Assembly (NCBI GenBank): GCA_934792465.1
Contig: CAKVOK010000014.1
Location: 1-64,000 of the forward strand
DNA length: 64,000 nt
Reading direction: 5' to 3'
DNA from: an uncultured Clostridia bacterium
GTDB lineage: Bacteria > Bacillota > Clostridia > RUG12999
The notes beneath the pieces are model-generated. The model searched no databases and was not told the origin of the DNA. It saw only the letters and a list, made by a program, of their open reading frames with translations. Positions 7,183 through 15,183 of the stretch are shown here, in pieces; position 1 is the first letter of the stretch, and each line of letters starts with the position of its first letter. Made by a program: the position numbers and the translations under genes.

Positions 7183-8742
7183 TCAAAAAATATATTTAGA
7201 AATGATTTTTTCGGCGATTTTTATGCCGTCAACAGCGGCACTGACTATCCCTCCGGCGTATCCCGCACCCTCTCCGCACGGATAAAGTCCGGAAATGCCG
7301 ATAGCCTCAAGTTCTTCGTTTCTCAGTATTCTGACAGGAGAAGATGTCCTTGTTTCGACACCCGTCAACACAGCGGATTTTGCGGAAAATCCTTTTATTT
7401 TTCGTTCGAAGGCAAGAATGCCTGTTTTGAGATTTTCCGAAATGAAAGAGGGCAGAAGCTCCGCAAAATCGCACTCTGTCGTGCCGGGTCGGTACGACGG
7501 CTCGATATGCGCCGTGTTTTCATTATATAGGAAGCTGCCTATGCTCTGCGACGGTGCAAAGTAGTTCTTGCCGCCGAAAACAAATGCCTTTCGTTCAAGT
7601 TCACGCTGAAAATACATTCCGCCCAATATTCCGTCGAAATCATTCGGATGAACATCAACGACAAGCGCACTATTCGCATTTTTCTCGTTTCTGCTGTGCA
7701 GGCTCATTCCGTTTGTGACAACAGTATTTTCCTCCGAAGCGGAGGCTACCACGCTTCCGCCGGGACACATACAGAAGCTGTAGCAGCAGCGGTCTGCGGA
7801 TTTGTTCCAGAGCTGATACGATGCCGGCGGCAGCTTCTCGCTGCCGGCAAAATCGCCGTACATACTTTTGTCTATCTCGCTTTGCAGATGTTCTGCACGG
7901 ACGCCCATGGAAAAAGATTTTGCCTGCATGGCTACGCCTTTTCCGAGCAGCATTTCAAATGTATCTCTCGCACTGTGACCTATCGCAAGCACGAGAACCT
8001 CGCAGGGATATTCCGTTTCGTTTGCGATAATGCTTCTCATTCTGCCGTCAAATTCTATGCCGGTAAAAGTATGGTTGAATAGCACCTCGCCGCCGAGACG
8101 GATTATTTCGTTTCGCATATTTTTTACCACGGAGCGCAGTATGTCTGTGCCGATATGCGGCTTCGCTTCAAAGAGAATATCTTTCGGTGCGCCGTTTTCT
8201 GCGAATGTGTTCAGAACGGTGTCGCAGTGCGGGTCGTTGATACGTGTCGTCAGCTTGCCGTCCGAAAATGTTCCGGCACCGCCCTCGCCGAACTGGACGT
8301 TCGAGCTTGTGTTCAGCTTGCCGCCGTTCCAAAAACTCTCAACGCTTTTTATACGCCCGTCAACGTCCTCGCCCCTCTCGAATACAAGAGGTCTGAAACC
8401 GTATTTCGCAAGCGTGTATGCGCAGAAAAGCCCTCCCGGGCCTGTGCCGATAACTATGGGGCGGTGAAAGAGCTTTTCGCTGCCGCAGGTAAGCCGCTGC
8501 GGCTGCTTCGGTTCGATATATGCGACGTTGCGGTCAGCAAGCCTGTTTACGAGCTTTTTCTCGTTTTTGCAGGTTACGGCAACGCTGTAAACAAAATATA
8601 TATCGTTTCTCTTTCTTGCGTCAACGGATTGCTTTATTATTTTGAGGTCGGAAAAGCCTTCGTTTTTCAAGACCTTTTTGATTTTTTCTTCAATTGGTAT
8701 GTCCGAATTTATCGGTATTTTTATGTTATTTATTTTTATCAT
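7183..8742 (-). CDS. FAD-dependent dehydrogenase (COG2509-type)
   Basis: A 519-residue flavoprotein of the large uncharacterised NAD(P)/FAD-dependent oxidoreductase group. An N-terminal ~90-residue domain precedes the dinucleotide motif GTGPGGLFCAYTLAKYGFRP and an FERGEDVDGR second strand. A GEGGAGTFSDGKL segment and the C-terminal YPCGEGAGYAGGIVSAAVDG flavin-binding motif complete the fold. The substrate is unknown. Its start overlaps the stop of the upstream GH95 fucosidase gene by ATGA, implying translational coupling, although no functional link between the two is established. Confidence 0.88.
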   Translation of the reverse strand: MIKINNIKIPINSDIPIEEKIKKVLKNEGFSDLKIIKQSVDARKRNDIYFVYSVAVTCKNEKKLVNRLADRNVAYIEPKQPQRLTCGSEKLFHRPIVIGTGPGGLFCAYTLAKYGFRPLVFERGEDVDGRIKSVESFWNGGKLNTSSNVQFGEGGAGTFSDGKLTTRINDPHCDTVLNTFAENGAPKDILFEAKPHIGTDILRSVVKNMRNEIIRLGGEVLFNHTFTGIEFDGRMRSIIANETEYPCEVLVLAIGHSARDTFEMLLGKGVAMQAKSFSMGVRAEHLQSEIDKSMYGDFAGSEKLPPASYQLWNKSADRCCYSFCMCPGGSVVASASEENTVVTNGMSLHSRNEKNANSALVVDVHPNDFDGILGGMYFQRELERKAFVFGGKNYFAPSQSIGSFLYNENTAHIEPSYRPGTTECDFAELLPSFISENLKTGILAFERKIKGFSAKSAVLTGVETRTSSPVRILRNEELEAIGISGLYPCGEGAGYAGGIVSAAVDGIKIAEKIISKYIF

Positions 8743-10949
8743 CGGTATACTATTTCATATTTGTTTGAATATTTGTTTTGTATATTAATATCGGATATTT
8801 CCCCGTTTTTCCATTTGAAATCGACAACGAAACCGCCTTTTGCCGCAAGACCGCTTACACTGCCGCCCTTTTCCCATTTTTCAGGGATTGCGGGAAGAAG
8901 TTCGATATAGTAGATTCCGTTTTCCTCATGGCTTTGCACAAACATATATGCCATAGCTGAAGTAAAGCCGAGGTTGCCGTCAATCTGAAACGGCGGATGT
9001 TTATCGAGCAGATTTATATAAGTGGAATTTTTGATAAGCCGCGCAGCCTGTTCATATGCTTTTTCGCCGTTTTTCAGCTGTACATACAGATTAATTATCC
9101 ATGCCTTGCTCCAGCCGGTTGCTCCGCCGCCGTTTGCAAGACGTACATTGATTGATTTTTCCGCGGCGGCCTCAAGTGCGGAATCGCCGCGCAGGCAGCT
9201 TCCGGGGAATATGCCGAAAAGATGAGATACATGCCTGTGCCCCTTGTCACATTCTTCAAATTCCTCGCACCATTCAGGTATTCTGCCATCGCCCGACGGC
9301 CTTATCGGCGGAAGCTTGTTTTTTATAATTTCAATATCACAGTCCTTACCCAAAATCTCGCAGATTTTTTCGTAATTTGCAAATAACTCACGTATGATTG
9401 AATTGTCCATGGTGCTCATCTTCGAAACGCAGCAGTTTTTGCCATTGAATCTGAATACGTTTTCCGGGGAGGTAGACGGGCATGTTACTAAAAATCCGTC
9501 ATTGTCGGTCACAAGAAAATCCTTTATAAATTCGACCGATTTTTTTGTTATCGGATATACCGTATTCTCGAGAAAATCTCTGTCAAAGGTGTATTCGTAG
9601 TGCTGCCACAAATGACAGGTGAGCCATATCTCCGACATCGGCCAAAGTGCCCACATCGGATTCCCTGCCGCAATGTTCGTATTTCGCCATAAGTCGATAT
9701 TATGATGCGCACATGAACCGCCGCAGCCATACATTGTTTCTGCGGTGCGTTCGCCGGTGCGGCATGCTTCTTCAATCATTTTAAATAAAGGCTCGTGGCA
9801 CTCGGAAAGATTGCATACCTCTGCCGGCCAATAGTTCATCTGTGTATTTATATTTACAGTATAATCGCATGACCACGGCGGTGTTATAAGCTCGTTCCAG
9901 ATTCCCTGCAAATTAGCCGCCTGTGTGCCCTCTCTGGAGGACGAAATGAGCAGATATCTGCCGAAATTGAACATTAATTCAAAAAGACCGGAATCCTCGC
10001 CGCCGTTTATGAAGTTTTTGCGCCTGATATCCGTATACTCATCAAATGAACCGTCAAGCTCCAGCTTTACACGGTCATACAGTTTTCTGTAATCGTTGAT
10101 ATGCTCCGTTTCCACTTTGTCAAAGCCGTCTTTAAATGCGGTAGCTATTCTTTCAAGGCATGGCTGAAAAGTATTTTTACTAATATCGGGTTCTCTGTCA
10201 AAGCTGCTAAAATTTGTTTCCGCAGCTGCGCAAAGTATAATTTCGGTTGCGTCATAAACCGTTATTTCATTATCCTTTATTATACATTTGCCGTCGGTTT
10301 GGACATCGGCGGCGAACGAAAAGGCAATTGTATTTTCTCCGCACGAGGATATCGGGATACCGTCCGGTGCTTTCTGTTCCATTCTGTATGCGGAGGCTTT
10401 GCCGCCGAAACCTATATATTCGTCCGAACGGAAATATGTATGTTCAAGAGGACAGAACGCCGATATGCAGTAGCTTACAGGCAGACAGCTTTCGATTTTC
10501 ATAACAAAAACATTATGCGGATATGAAATGAACATTGTACGCTTTTCATCTGCAAATCTTTCCGATGCTTCGGCATTCAAAAGATTTAAAGCAAATTCAT
10601 ATTCGGATTTTGTACTTGTATAATTTGCAAAACATTTTTGTATTTTGGACAGCCTTAAATCACCGAGAGGCAGATACCTTCCCACACCGTCTTCGGCGGA
10701 AAGTCCGAAGGCATAATCATGGGCTTCATCATATTTGCGGTCAAAGATAAGCTTGCGTAATTGCTTAAGTTCTTCCCGGCGATTCTTCGGAATACTGTAA
10801 CCGCAGCATCCCGACCACAATGTGTCATGATTGAATTTTACAATTCCGTTTTCGCCGCCGAAAACCATTGCTCCGAATGAGCCGTTGCCAAGCGGCAGTG
10901 CAGCCTCCCAGCACGCAGCGGGATGGCTGAATTTAAGCGTGTGTTGCAT
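8739..10949 (-). CDS. Alpha-L-fucosidase-like glycoside hydrolase, family 95
   Basis: A 736-residue GH95 protein, expected to remove alpha-L-fucose (or in some members alpha-L-galactose) by an inverting mechanism. The N-terminal beta domain contains EAALPLGNGSFGAMVFGG. The (alpha/alpha)6 domain carries NINTQMNYWPAEVCNLSE, with the Asn residues that activate water in AfcA, then PSTSPENVF with the expected catalytic Glu and FQIDGNLGFTSAMAY with the conserved Asp. There is no signal peptide, so it is probably cytoplasmic and acts on imported oligosaccharides. The ATG preceded by AGAGGT was chosen over a longer frame. Confidence 0.92.
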   Translation of the reverse strand: MQHTLKFSHPAACWEAALPLGNGSFGAMVFGGENGIVKFNHDTLWSGCCGYSIPKNRREELKQLRKLIFDRKYDEAHDYAFGLSAEDGVGRYLPLGDLRLSKIQKCFANYTSTKSEYEFALNLLNAEASERFADEKRTMFISYPHNVFVMKIESCLPVSYCISAFCPLEHTYFRSDEYIGFGGKASAYRMEQKAPDGIPISSCGENTIAFSFAADVQTDGKCIIKDNEITVYDATEIILCAAAETNFSSFDREPDISKNTFQPCLERIATAFKDGFDKVETEHINDYRKLYDRVKLELDGSFDEYTDIRRKNFINGGEDSGLFELMFNFGRYLLISSSREGTQAANLQGIWNELITPPWSCDYTVNINTQMNYWPAEVCNLSECHEPLFKMIEEACRTGERTAETMYGCGGSCAHHNIDLWRNTNIAAGNPMWALWPMSEIWLTCHLWQHYEYTFDRDFLENTVYPITKKSVEFIKDFLVTDNDGFLVTCPSTSPENVFRFNGKNCCVSKMSTMDNSIIRELFANYEKICEILGKDCDIEIIKNKLPPIRPSGDGRIPEWCEEFEECDKGHRHVSHLFGIFPGSCLRGDSALEAAAEKSINVRLANGGGATGWSKAWIINLYVQLKNGEKAYEQAARLIKNSTYINLLDKHPPFQIDGNLGFTSAMAYMFVQSHEENGIYYIELLPAIPEKWEKGGSVSGLAAKGGFVVDFKWKNGEISDINIQNKYSNKYEIVYR

Positions 10950-10982
10950 AGTTGGACCTCTCTTGTTTTTTATATAATTGAT

Positions 10983-11029
10983 AAAAAAAGGAGGGTTGCA
11001 GTAAAATGATTTCACTTTACTGCCCCCCA
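10983..11029 (-). terminator. Terminator downstream of yabR
   Basis: Minus strand GGGGGGCAGTAAAGTG pairs with CATTTTACTGCAACCCTCC, followed by seven Ts. It ends the yabP-yabQ-divIC-yabR unit just before the GH95 gene. Confidence 0.85.
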
Positions 11030-11038
11030 AATATTTTT

Positions 11039-11449
11039 TTAGTTGCTACCCTGCGAACGGGGTCTGCGGGTTTCTCTCGAATATGTTTTGAGAGAACTCA
11101 TCTTTTCATCGCTTTCCTGTTTAAACTTGGAAAGCATATCTTCAAAGGACATACCTGTGTTTGCCTTTTTCGACCAGTCTATGTCTGCCGGACGAGAGCT
11201 TTTTTTCTTTTCTTCCTCAAGAACTTTTTTTATCGAAAGATTAATTTTGCCTTTTTCGTCAACCGATACGACTCTGACCTTTACAATGTCTCCGGGTTTT
11301 AAATAATCGTTTATGTTCTGGACATAATCGAGAGATACCTCCGAAATATGTACAAGACCCACCGAGCCGCCTTCAAGCTCTACAAACGCACCGAACGGCG
11401 CAACGCTTTTAACCTTTCCCTCTACTGTTGTTCCCTGCTTTAACGGCAT
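11039..11449 (-). CDS. yabR: S1 RNA-binding domain protein (YabR-like)
   Basis: A 136-residue protein with one S1 OB-fold domain at residues about 5-75: GTTVEGKVKSVAPFGAFVEL ... GLVHISEVS ... GDIVKVRVVSVDEKGKINLS. A charged, low-complexity C-terminal tail of about 60 residues follows. It is probably cytoplasmic and RNA-binding; the precise role is not known. Its position last in a yabP-yabQ-divIC-S1 cluster matches B. subtilis, where yabR follows divIC, which supports the name. Confidence 0.88.
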   Translation of the reverse strand: MPLKQGTTVEGKVKSVAPFGAFVELEGGSVGLVHISEVSLDYVQNINDYLKPGDIVKVRVVSVDEKGKINLSIKKVLEEEKKKSSRPADIDWSKKANTGMSFEDMLSKFKQESDEKMSSLKTYSRETRRPRSQGSN

Positions 11450-11501
11450 ACCGTATTTTTTCCTCCTTTAAGCTTTCACTTTTGTATATGTAAATCAATA
11501 T

Positions 11502-11780
11502 TTACTCGCCGTCTATAAAGATTTTCTCATTGCTCTTGCAAAGACCCAGCCTTTCTCTTGCAATGCGCTCAATCTGCTCGTCCGAGCCGGCTTCGCTCTC
11601 TTCTTTTTTTATGGAACGCGCTATTTCTTCCTGCTGCGAAATACCTTTTTTGTATTCGCTCAGCAAACGCTTGTTTTCTTTGATTGAACTGCCGGTGTCT
11701 GCCATTGCTGCAATAAAGTATATGAAAAATGCCGTGAGAGCTATAATTCTTACAGCTTTGTTTTTGAGTACGTTAAACAT
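11502..11780 (-). CDS. divIC: Septum formation initiator, DivIC/FtsB family
   Basis: A 92-residue bitopic membrane protein of the divisome. One transmembrane segment (residues about 10-27, VRIIALTAFFIYFIAAM) is followed by a coiled-coil-like Glu/Lys region and the family end ERIARERLGLCKSNEKIFI. The ATG was chosen because GGAGG lies 9 nt before it; a longer in-frame extension has no such site. It lies between yabQ and yabR as in B. subtilis. In that organism DivIC works with FtsL and DivIB; those partners are not in the window. Confidence 0.9.
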   Translation of the reverse strand: MFNVLKNKAVRIIALTAFFIYFIAAMADTGSSIKENKRLLSEYKKGISQQEEIARSIKKEESEAGSDEQIERIARERLGLCKSNEKIFIDGE

Positions 11781-11865
11781 AAGCGTTCGCCTCCGTTCCG
11801 TTTTTAAATTTTTGCAGCCGAACACACCGAAAAACCAAACCGAATTTCTCCGTTTTGGCTGCAAA

Positions 11866-12363
11866 TCAGACTTTCTTTAATAATACACCAAAACGCCTTA
11901 GAATTTCAACGTTTTTTTTAACAAAATTTATTATTCTTTTTAGTATAAATTGTACAAATTTCTTTAAAAACCTGCCTACGGGAGAAATAAAATGTAAAAT
12001 TGTGGAATATATCTTAAATATTACATACAAAATCCGTCTGACACAGCCGATGAAAAAAGATATAATTTTGCGGATTACGGGCGTCAAAAGCTTGCTCAAC
12101 GTAAAAATATAAAGGATAAACCCCATAAGCGCACCGACGAGGAAAAACCAGTAAAATTCGCCGCCGCAGAAGAGCTGCAGCGTTATAAAAAATATCAGTG
12201 CGAACACTATCCAGAAAAAAGCGTCCAAAACAGACGAAGCAATCTTTAAAATCGGCATATCAAAACGCAGTGCGGAAAAAATATCGTACAGCACACCCAA
12301 GGCGAACCCGGAGGCTATGCATATTAAAAATCCGCCGAGCTGAACCGCAGCGAGTACCGGCAT
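11866..12363 (-). CDS. yabQ: Spore cortex biosynthesis protein YabQ
   Basis: About 165 residues with three or more hydrophobic segments in the first 100 residues (LGGFLICIASGFALGVLYDI, then FWIVFALIFFITLQLF and a third near LVGALMGFILYIF), and a basic, Lys/Arg-rich C-terminal tail. This is the YabQ layout; the protein localises to the outer spore membrane and is needed for cortex formation in B. subtilis. The ATG after GGAG (9 nt spacing) was preferred to the earlier TTG. It is next to yabP, which strongly supports the call. Confidence 0.88.
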   Translation of the reverse strand: MPVLAAVQLGGFLICIASGFALGVLYDIFSALRFDMPILKIASSVLDAFFWIVFALIFFITLQLFCGGEFYWFFLVGALMGFILYIFTLSKLLTPVIRKIISFFIGCVRRILYVIFKIYSTILHFISPVGRFLKKFVQFILKRIINFVKKNVEILRRFGVLLKKV

Positions 12364-12441
12364 AATATCAATCTCCATTCTCTGCAAGGATTGAAAGGAG
12401 CTGTCAAATCCATGTCGAAATTCAGGCAGCTCCGTTCGGAA

Positions 12442-12714
12442 TTATTTTAAGATGCTTGAAAGAAATCCCTTCTTTTCGGGCGGTTTTGAAGAGTCGGGAT
12501 AGACTATGCTGTCAAATTCGCCCTCGACTATTATTTCGCCGCTTTCGAGATTCAGCTTTGTCATGTGTATGTCACGCCCTTTTATATCAAGAGCACCCAT
12601 AGATGTATATACCGTCACGCCGTGTTCGTCGAAGCTGTCAACGTCCTCGACGGCGGAAACGGAGATTTTCTTTCTGTTTTCCATGATTATATTGTGCGCA
12701 ATGTTTGCGTCCAT
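12442..12714 (-). CDS. yabP: Sporulation protein YabP
   Basis: A 90-residue YabP-family protein: ENRKKISVSAVEDVDSFDEHGVTVYTSMGALDIKGRDIHMTKLNLESGEIIVEGEFDSIVY is the characteristic small beta-rich domain, with a short polar C-terminal tail. The family works with YabQ in cortex assembly and is normally transcribed in the mother cell under SigE. A GGAGGT ribosome-binding site lies 9 nt upstream. I looked for a SigE promoter upstream and found no convincing one. Confidence 0.9.
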   Translation of the reverse strand: MDANIAHNIIMENRKKISVSAVEDVDSFDEHGVTVYTSMGALDIKGRDIHMTKLNLESGEIIVEGEFDSIVYPDSSKPPEKKGFLSSILK

Positions 12715-12821
12715 GAGAATATACCTCCGATTTGATTTGTAATATATGTATATTCGGAGGTGCGGATAAATATGCTTTTATTGATAAAATGCAAGAGTAA
12801 ATACATTTTTAAATTTTTTAT

Positions 12822-12850
12822 TTGACATTGAATTTCAAATGTGATATACT
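12822..12850 (+). promoter_or_regulatory. SigA promoter of the DtxR/MntR regulator
   Basis: TTGACA, 17 bp, TATACT with a TGA immediately before the -10 (extended -10). An AT-rich ATTTCAAAT/ATTGAAAT pair around it might be an operator, but this is speculative. Confidence 0.85.
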
Positions 12851-12855
12851 ATTTA

Positions 12856-12979
12856 TATATAATTGAAATTAAACAAGATTTAAATATATGCTTGTTGGCT
12901 TCTTACCAGTCTGCGGTAAGAGGAGGGTTATACATATCGGAATATTATTGCGTGCAGGCAGAAAGGCTATGGGAAAATA
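12856..12979 (+). promoter_or_regulatory. Structured leader upstream of the metal regulator
   Basis: About 120 nt between promoter and start codon. It contains a perfect CTTACC/GGTAAG hairpin followed by GAGGAGG and then a short open frame ending in RAGRKAMGK that overlaps the regulator start (TAATG). The AGAAAGG that probably acts as the ribosome-binding site is 13 nt from the ATG. I do not recognise it as a known riboswitch class. Confidence 0.4.
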
Positions 12980-13354
12980 ATGATAATAAAGGAATCGGCG
13001 GAAAATTATCTTGAAGCGATACTTATGCTGAAAGAAAAAAACGGGTTCGTCCGCAGTATAGATGTTGCGAATCATCTTAATTTTACGAAACCCAGCGTTT
13101 CGGTTGCCATGAAAGGCTTCCGTGAGGACGGATATATCAAGGTTGACGATACGGGAAATATATCGCTTACGGAAAAAGGCAGAAAAATTGCCGAAAAAGT
13201 GTACGAACGTCATGAGGTTATAGCAAAGGCTCTCGAAGCCATGGGTGTGGACGAGGAAACGGCATATCACGACAGCTGCAAAATAGAACATGATATAAGC
13301 GATATTACTTTTGAAAAGCTTAAAGAGCATTTGAAACATCATAATATTATATGA
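12980..13354 (+). CDS. mntR: DtxR/MntR-family metal-dependent transcriptional regulator
   Basis: A 124-residue short-form regulator without the SH3-like third domain, as in MntR. The winged helix is at residues about 5-62 (ESAENYLEAILMLKEKNGFV ... LNFTKPSVSVAMKGF), and the dimerisation and metal-binding domain at 65-124 shows RHEVI and DSCKIEHDIS with the expected Glu, Cys and His ligands. It senses Mn2+ or Fe2+ and represses uptake genes. The presence of Cys and the short form leave the metal undecided. No transport gene is adjacent, and it has its own promoter and terminator. The symbol is tentative. Confidence 0.85.
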   Translation: MIIKESAENYLEAILMLKEKNGFVRSIDVANHLNFTKPSVSVAMKGFREDGYIKVDDTGNISLTEKGRKIAEKVYERHEVIAKALEAMGVDEETAYHDSCKIEHDISDITFEKLKEHLKHHNII

Positions 13355-13364
13355 GAGCAACCGC

Positions 13365-13443
13365 GAGGGTGCGGCAAAACGAAATCATTTTGCCGCACCC
13401 TCTCTTGGTGCTTTAGAAAAATAGTGCTTTATGCGGTCTGTGG
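13365..13443 (+). terminator. Terminator of mntR with dispersed tail sequence
   Basis: A perfect stem GAGGGTGCGGCAAAA/TTTTGCCGCACCCTC (13365-13402), then CTTTAGAAAAATAGTGC and TTTATGCGGTCTGTG. The hairpin and tail together recur at 60054-60140, and the tail again at 61569 and inside the 122-bp repeat, so this is a repeated module and not only a terminator. Confidence 0.8.
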
Positions 13444-13491
13444 GTGTGAAGATACCCCCTTAGGCAACACCCTCTTTTTTGAATAATATGG

Positions 13492-14790
13492 CTACAATTC
13501 AAGACTGTTTTCCGCCAGCAAAAATTCTTTTACGCCCATGGTTACATACCCTTTATCATCTCTGCGCGGTTTCATACTGCGCTCAACGATAACGATTTTT
13601 TTAAACGAATCGTTTGTTTTATCAAAAGAGCGGGTTTCCTGTTTCCATTTCTCGTTATTCGGTATTTCGTAAGCCGACTGTATATAATACCGCTTGCTGC
13701 CCTGATTTGCAACAAAATCTATTTCAAGTTGCTTTCTCTGATCTTTTCCGTTTGAATCTTTCTCATGAACCTCCACAACTCCCACGTCTACCCGATACCC
13801 TCTGTAGCGCAATTCGTTGTATATTATATTTTCCATAATATTCGTAGGTTCAATCTGCCTGAAATTGAGCCGTGCATTGCGCAGCCCGACATCTTCAAAA
13901 TAAATTTTATACGGAGTTTCAATATAATGCTTTCCCTTTACATTATATCTTTTGGCTTTATTTATAAGAAATGAGTCTTTCAGATAGTTAATATACTTAG
14001 CTACCGTTGTTTCACAAATTTTCGAGCCTTGCTTAACGCTTCTGAACGTTGCCGCAAGCTTTCTCGGGTTACACAGAGTAGAAATGCCGGAAGCCACAAT
14101 ATCCAGTAGCTCTCCTATATGTTCATCGGAAGCCAAACCATACCTTTTAACAATGTCTTTCAAATAAACATTTTTAATTTGTGTAATAAGGTAATTCGAT
14201 TTTTGCTCCTCTGTTTTCATCATAGCAACGGCAGGTAATCCGCCGTACACCATATAATCGTCAAAGGCTTCTTCCTTTGTTCCGTCATAAACACTGTAAA
14301 ATTCCGAAAAAGAAAGCGGTAGTATATGAATCTCATCCCCTCGCCCCTCAAATTCGGTTAAAATATCACTCGATAAAAATTTTGAATTGCTGCCCGTTAC
14401 GTATATGTCCAAATTATTTTTTCTCAAATATCCGTTTAAAACCGCTTCAAAGCTGCTGAGATTCTGAACTTCGTCCAAAAGCATATAATACATTTCGCCG
14501 TCTTTTAATTTTTCGCTGATATAGTCCATAAATTTATTCGGATTGACTTTTCTCTTTTGTTCATCAAGTTCGGTCAAATCTTCACCTATCAGCCTGAGAT
14601 CTTCTGCCGAATCAAACGCAAATTTTATGATATGGCCGGCGTCTGTTCCCTCATTAAGCAAATAATTGTAAAAAATTGTATTAAGGAGATATGACTTCCC
14701 GCATCGTCTTATCCCGGTTATTACTTTCACAAATCCATTATGTTTCCTGACAATCAATCTGTCAAGATAGACGTTTCGTTTAATTTCCAT
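13492..14790 (-). CDS. AAA ATPase with DUF4143 (AAA_14 family)
   Basis: A 432-residue ATPase. Walker A is GIRRCGKSYLL near residue 25, Walker B YYMLLDEVQNL near residue 105, and sensor-like VTGSNSKFLSSD follows. Residues about 200-420 resemble DUF4143, with a restriction-nuclease-like ELRYRGYRVDVG ... QLEIDFVANQGSKRYYIQ (Glu and Asp-Phe-Val spacing). Such genes are common, patchily distributed accessory genes of unknown function in Clostridia and Bacteroidetes. It stands alone, between the mntR terminator and an intergenic region with long hairpins, and has no partner gene. The function is unknown. Confidence 0.88.
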   Translation of the reverse strand: MEIKRNVYLDRLIVRKHNGFVKVITGIRRCGKSYLLNTIFYNYLLNEGTDAGHIIKFAFDSAEDLRLIGEDLTELDEQKRKVNPNKFMDYISEKLKDGEMYYMLLDEVQNLSSFEAVLNGYLRKNNLDIYVTGSNSKFLSSDILTEFEGRGDEIHILPLSFSEFYSVYDGTKEEAFDDYMVYGGLPAVAMMKTEEQKSNYLITQIKNVYLKDIVKRYGLASDEHIGELLDIVASGISTLCNPRKLAATFRSVKQGSKICETTVAKYINYLKDSFLINKAKRYNVKGKHYIETPYKIYFEDVGLRNARLNFRQIEPTNIMENIIYNELRYRGYRVDVGVVEVHEKDSNGKDQRKQLEIDFVANQGSKRYYIQSAYEIPNNEKWKQETRSFDKTNDSFKKIVIVERSMKPRRDDKGYVTMGVKEFLLAENSLEL

Positions 14791-14877
14791 AACTGTCTCC
14801 GTTTAATTTTTTCGCCGTTTTCGACTTAAATCTTAATTCATTATAACATATTTTTTTAAAATTTCAAGTCTTTTGTA

Positions 14878-14928
14878 CAATTACAATTAATATTTTTTCC
14901 GTTTTGGAAAAAATATTAATTGTAATTG
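14878..14928. repeat. Long perfect inverted repeat (23-bp arms, 5-nt loop)
   Basis: CAATTACAATTAATATTTTT plus TCC pairs perfectly with its complement around GTTTT. It lies between two direct copies of TTTAATTTTTTCGCCG (14802-14817 and 14935-14950), so the hairpin looks like an inserted unit with duplicated flanks. It is not followed by a T-run on either strand. Confidence 0.85.
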
Positions 14929-14949
14929 ACACTATTTAATTTTTTCGCC

Positions 14950-14990
14950 GTGCATAAAATTATTTTTATCCGCCAAAAATAATTTTGCAC
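14950..14990. repeat. Second AT-rich inverted repeat upstream of rny
   Basis: GTGCATAAAATTATTTTT pairs with AAAAATAATTTTGCAC, with one unpaired T in the left arm. It begins where the direct repeat flanking the previous hairpin ends. Confidence 0.75.
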
Positions 14991-15084
14991 CTGTCCGCAG
15001 ACTGCAAAAATGGTTTTTTTATACATCAAACGAAGCGTTAATTGTAAAAATTATATATATTTGATAGAAATTTTGAAAAAATAC

Positions 15085-15113
15085 TTGACAATTTGCTTAA
15101 AAAAGTATAAAAT
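15085..15113 (+). promoter_or_regulatory. SigA promoter of rny
   Basis: TTGACA, 17 bp, TAAAAT. It leaves a leader of about 65 nt before the rny start codon. Confidence 0.85.
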
Positions 15114-15183
15114 AGAATAGGTGCGTTTTTTTTATTTTAAAAAAACGTTTGAAATTATATACAGGAGGTGCTTTAAACAGCAG

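Noticed and set aside
12730..12860. SigE promoter for yabP
   Set aside because: A GCATATT-like -35 exists on the minus strand, but no CATACA-like -10 at 13-15 bp.
13492..14790. Part of a phage-defence or BREX-type system
   Set aside because: The AAA/DUF4143 ATPase stands alone, with no methyltransferase, nuclease or toxin partner nearby.
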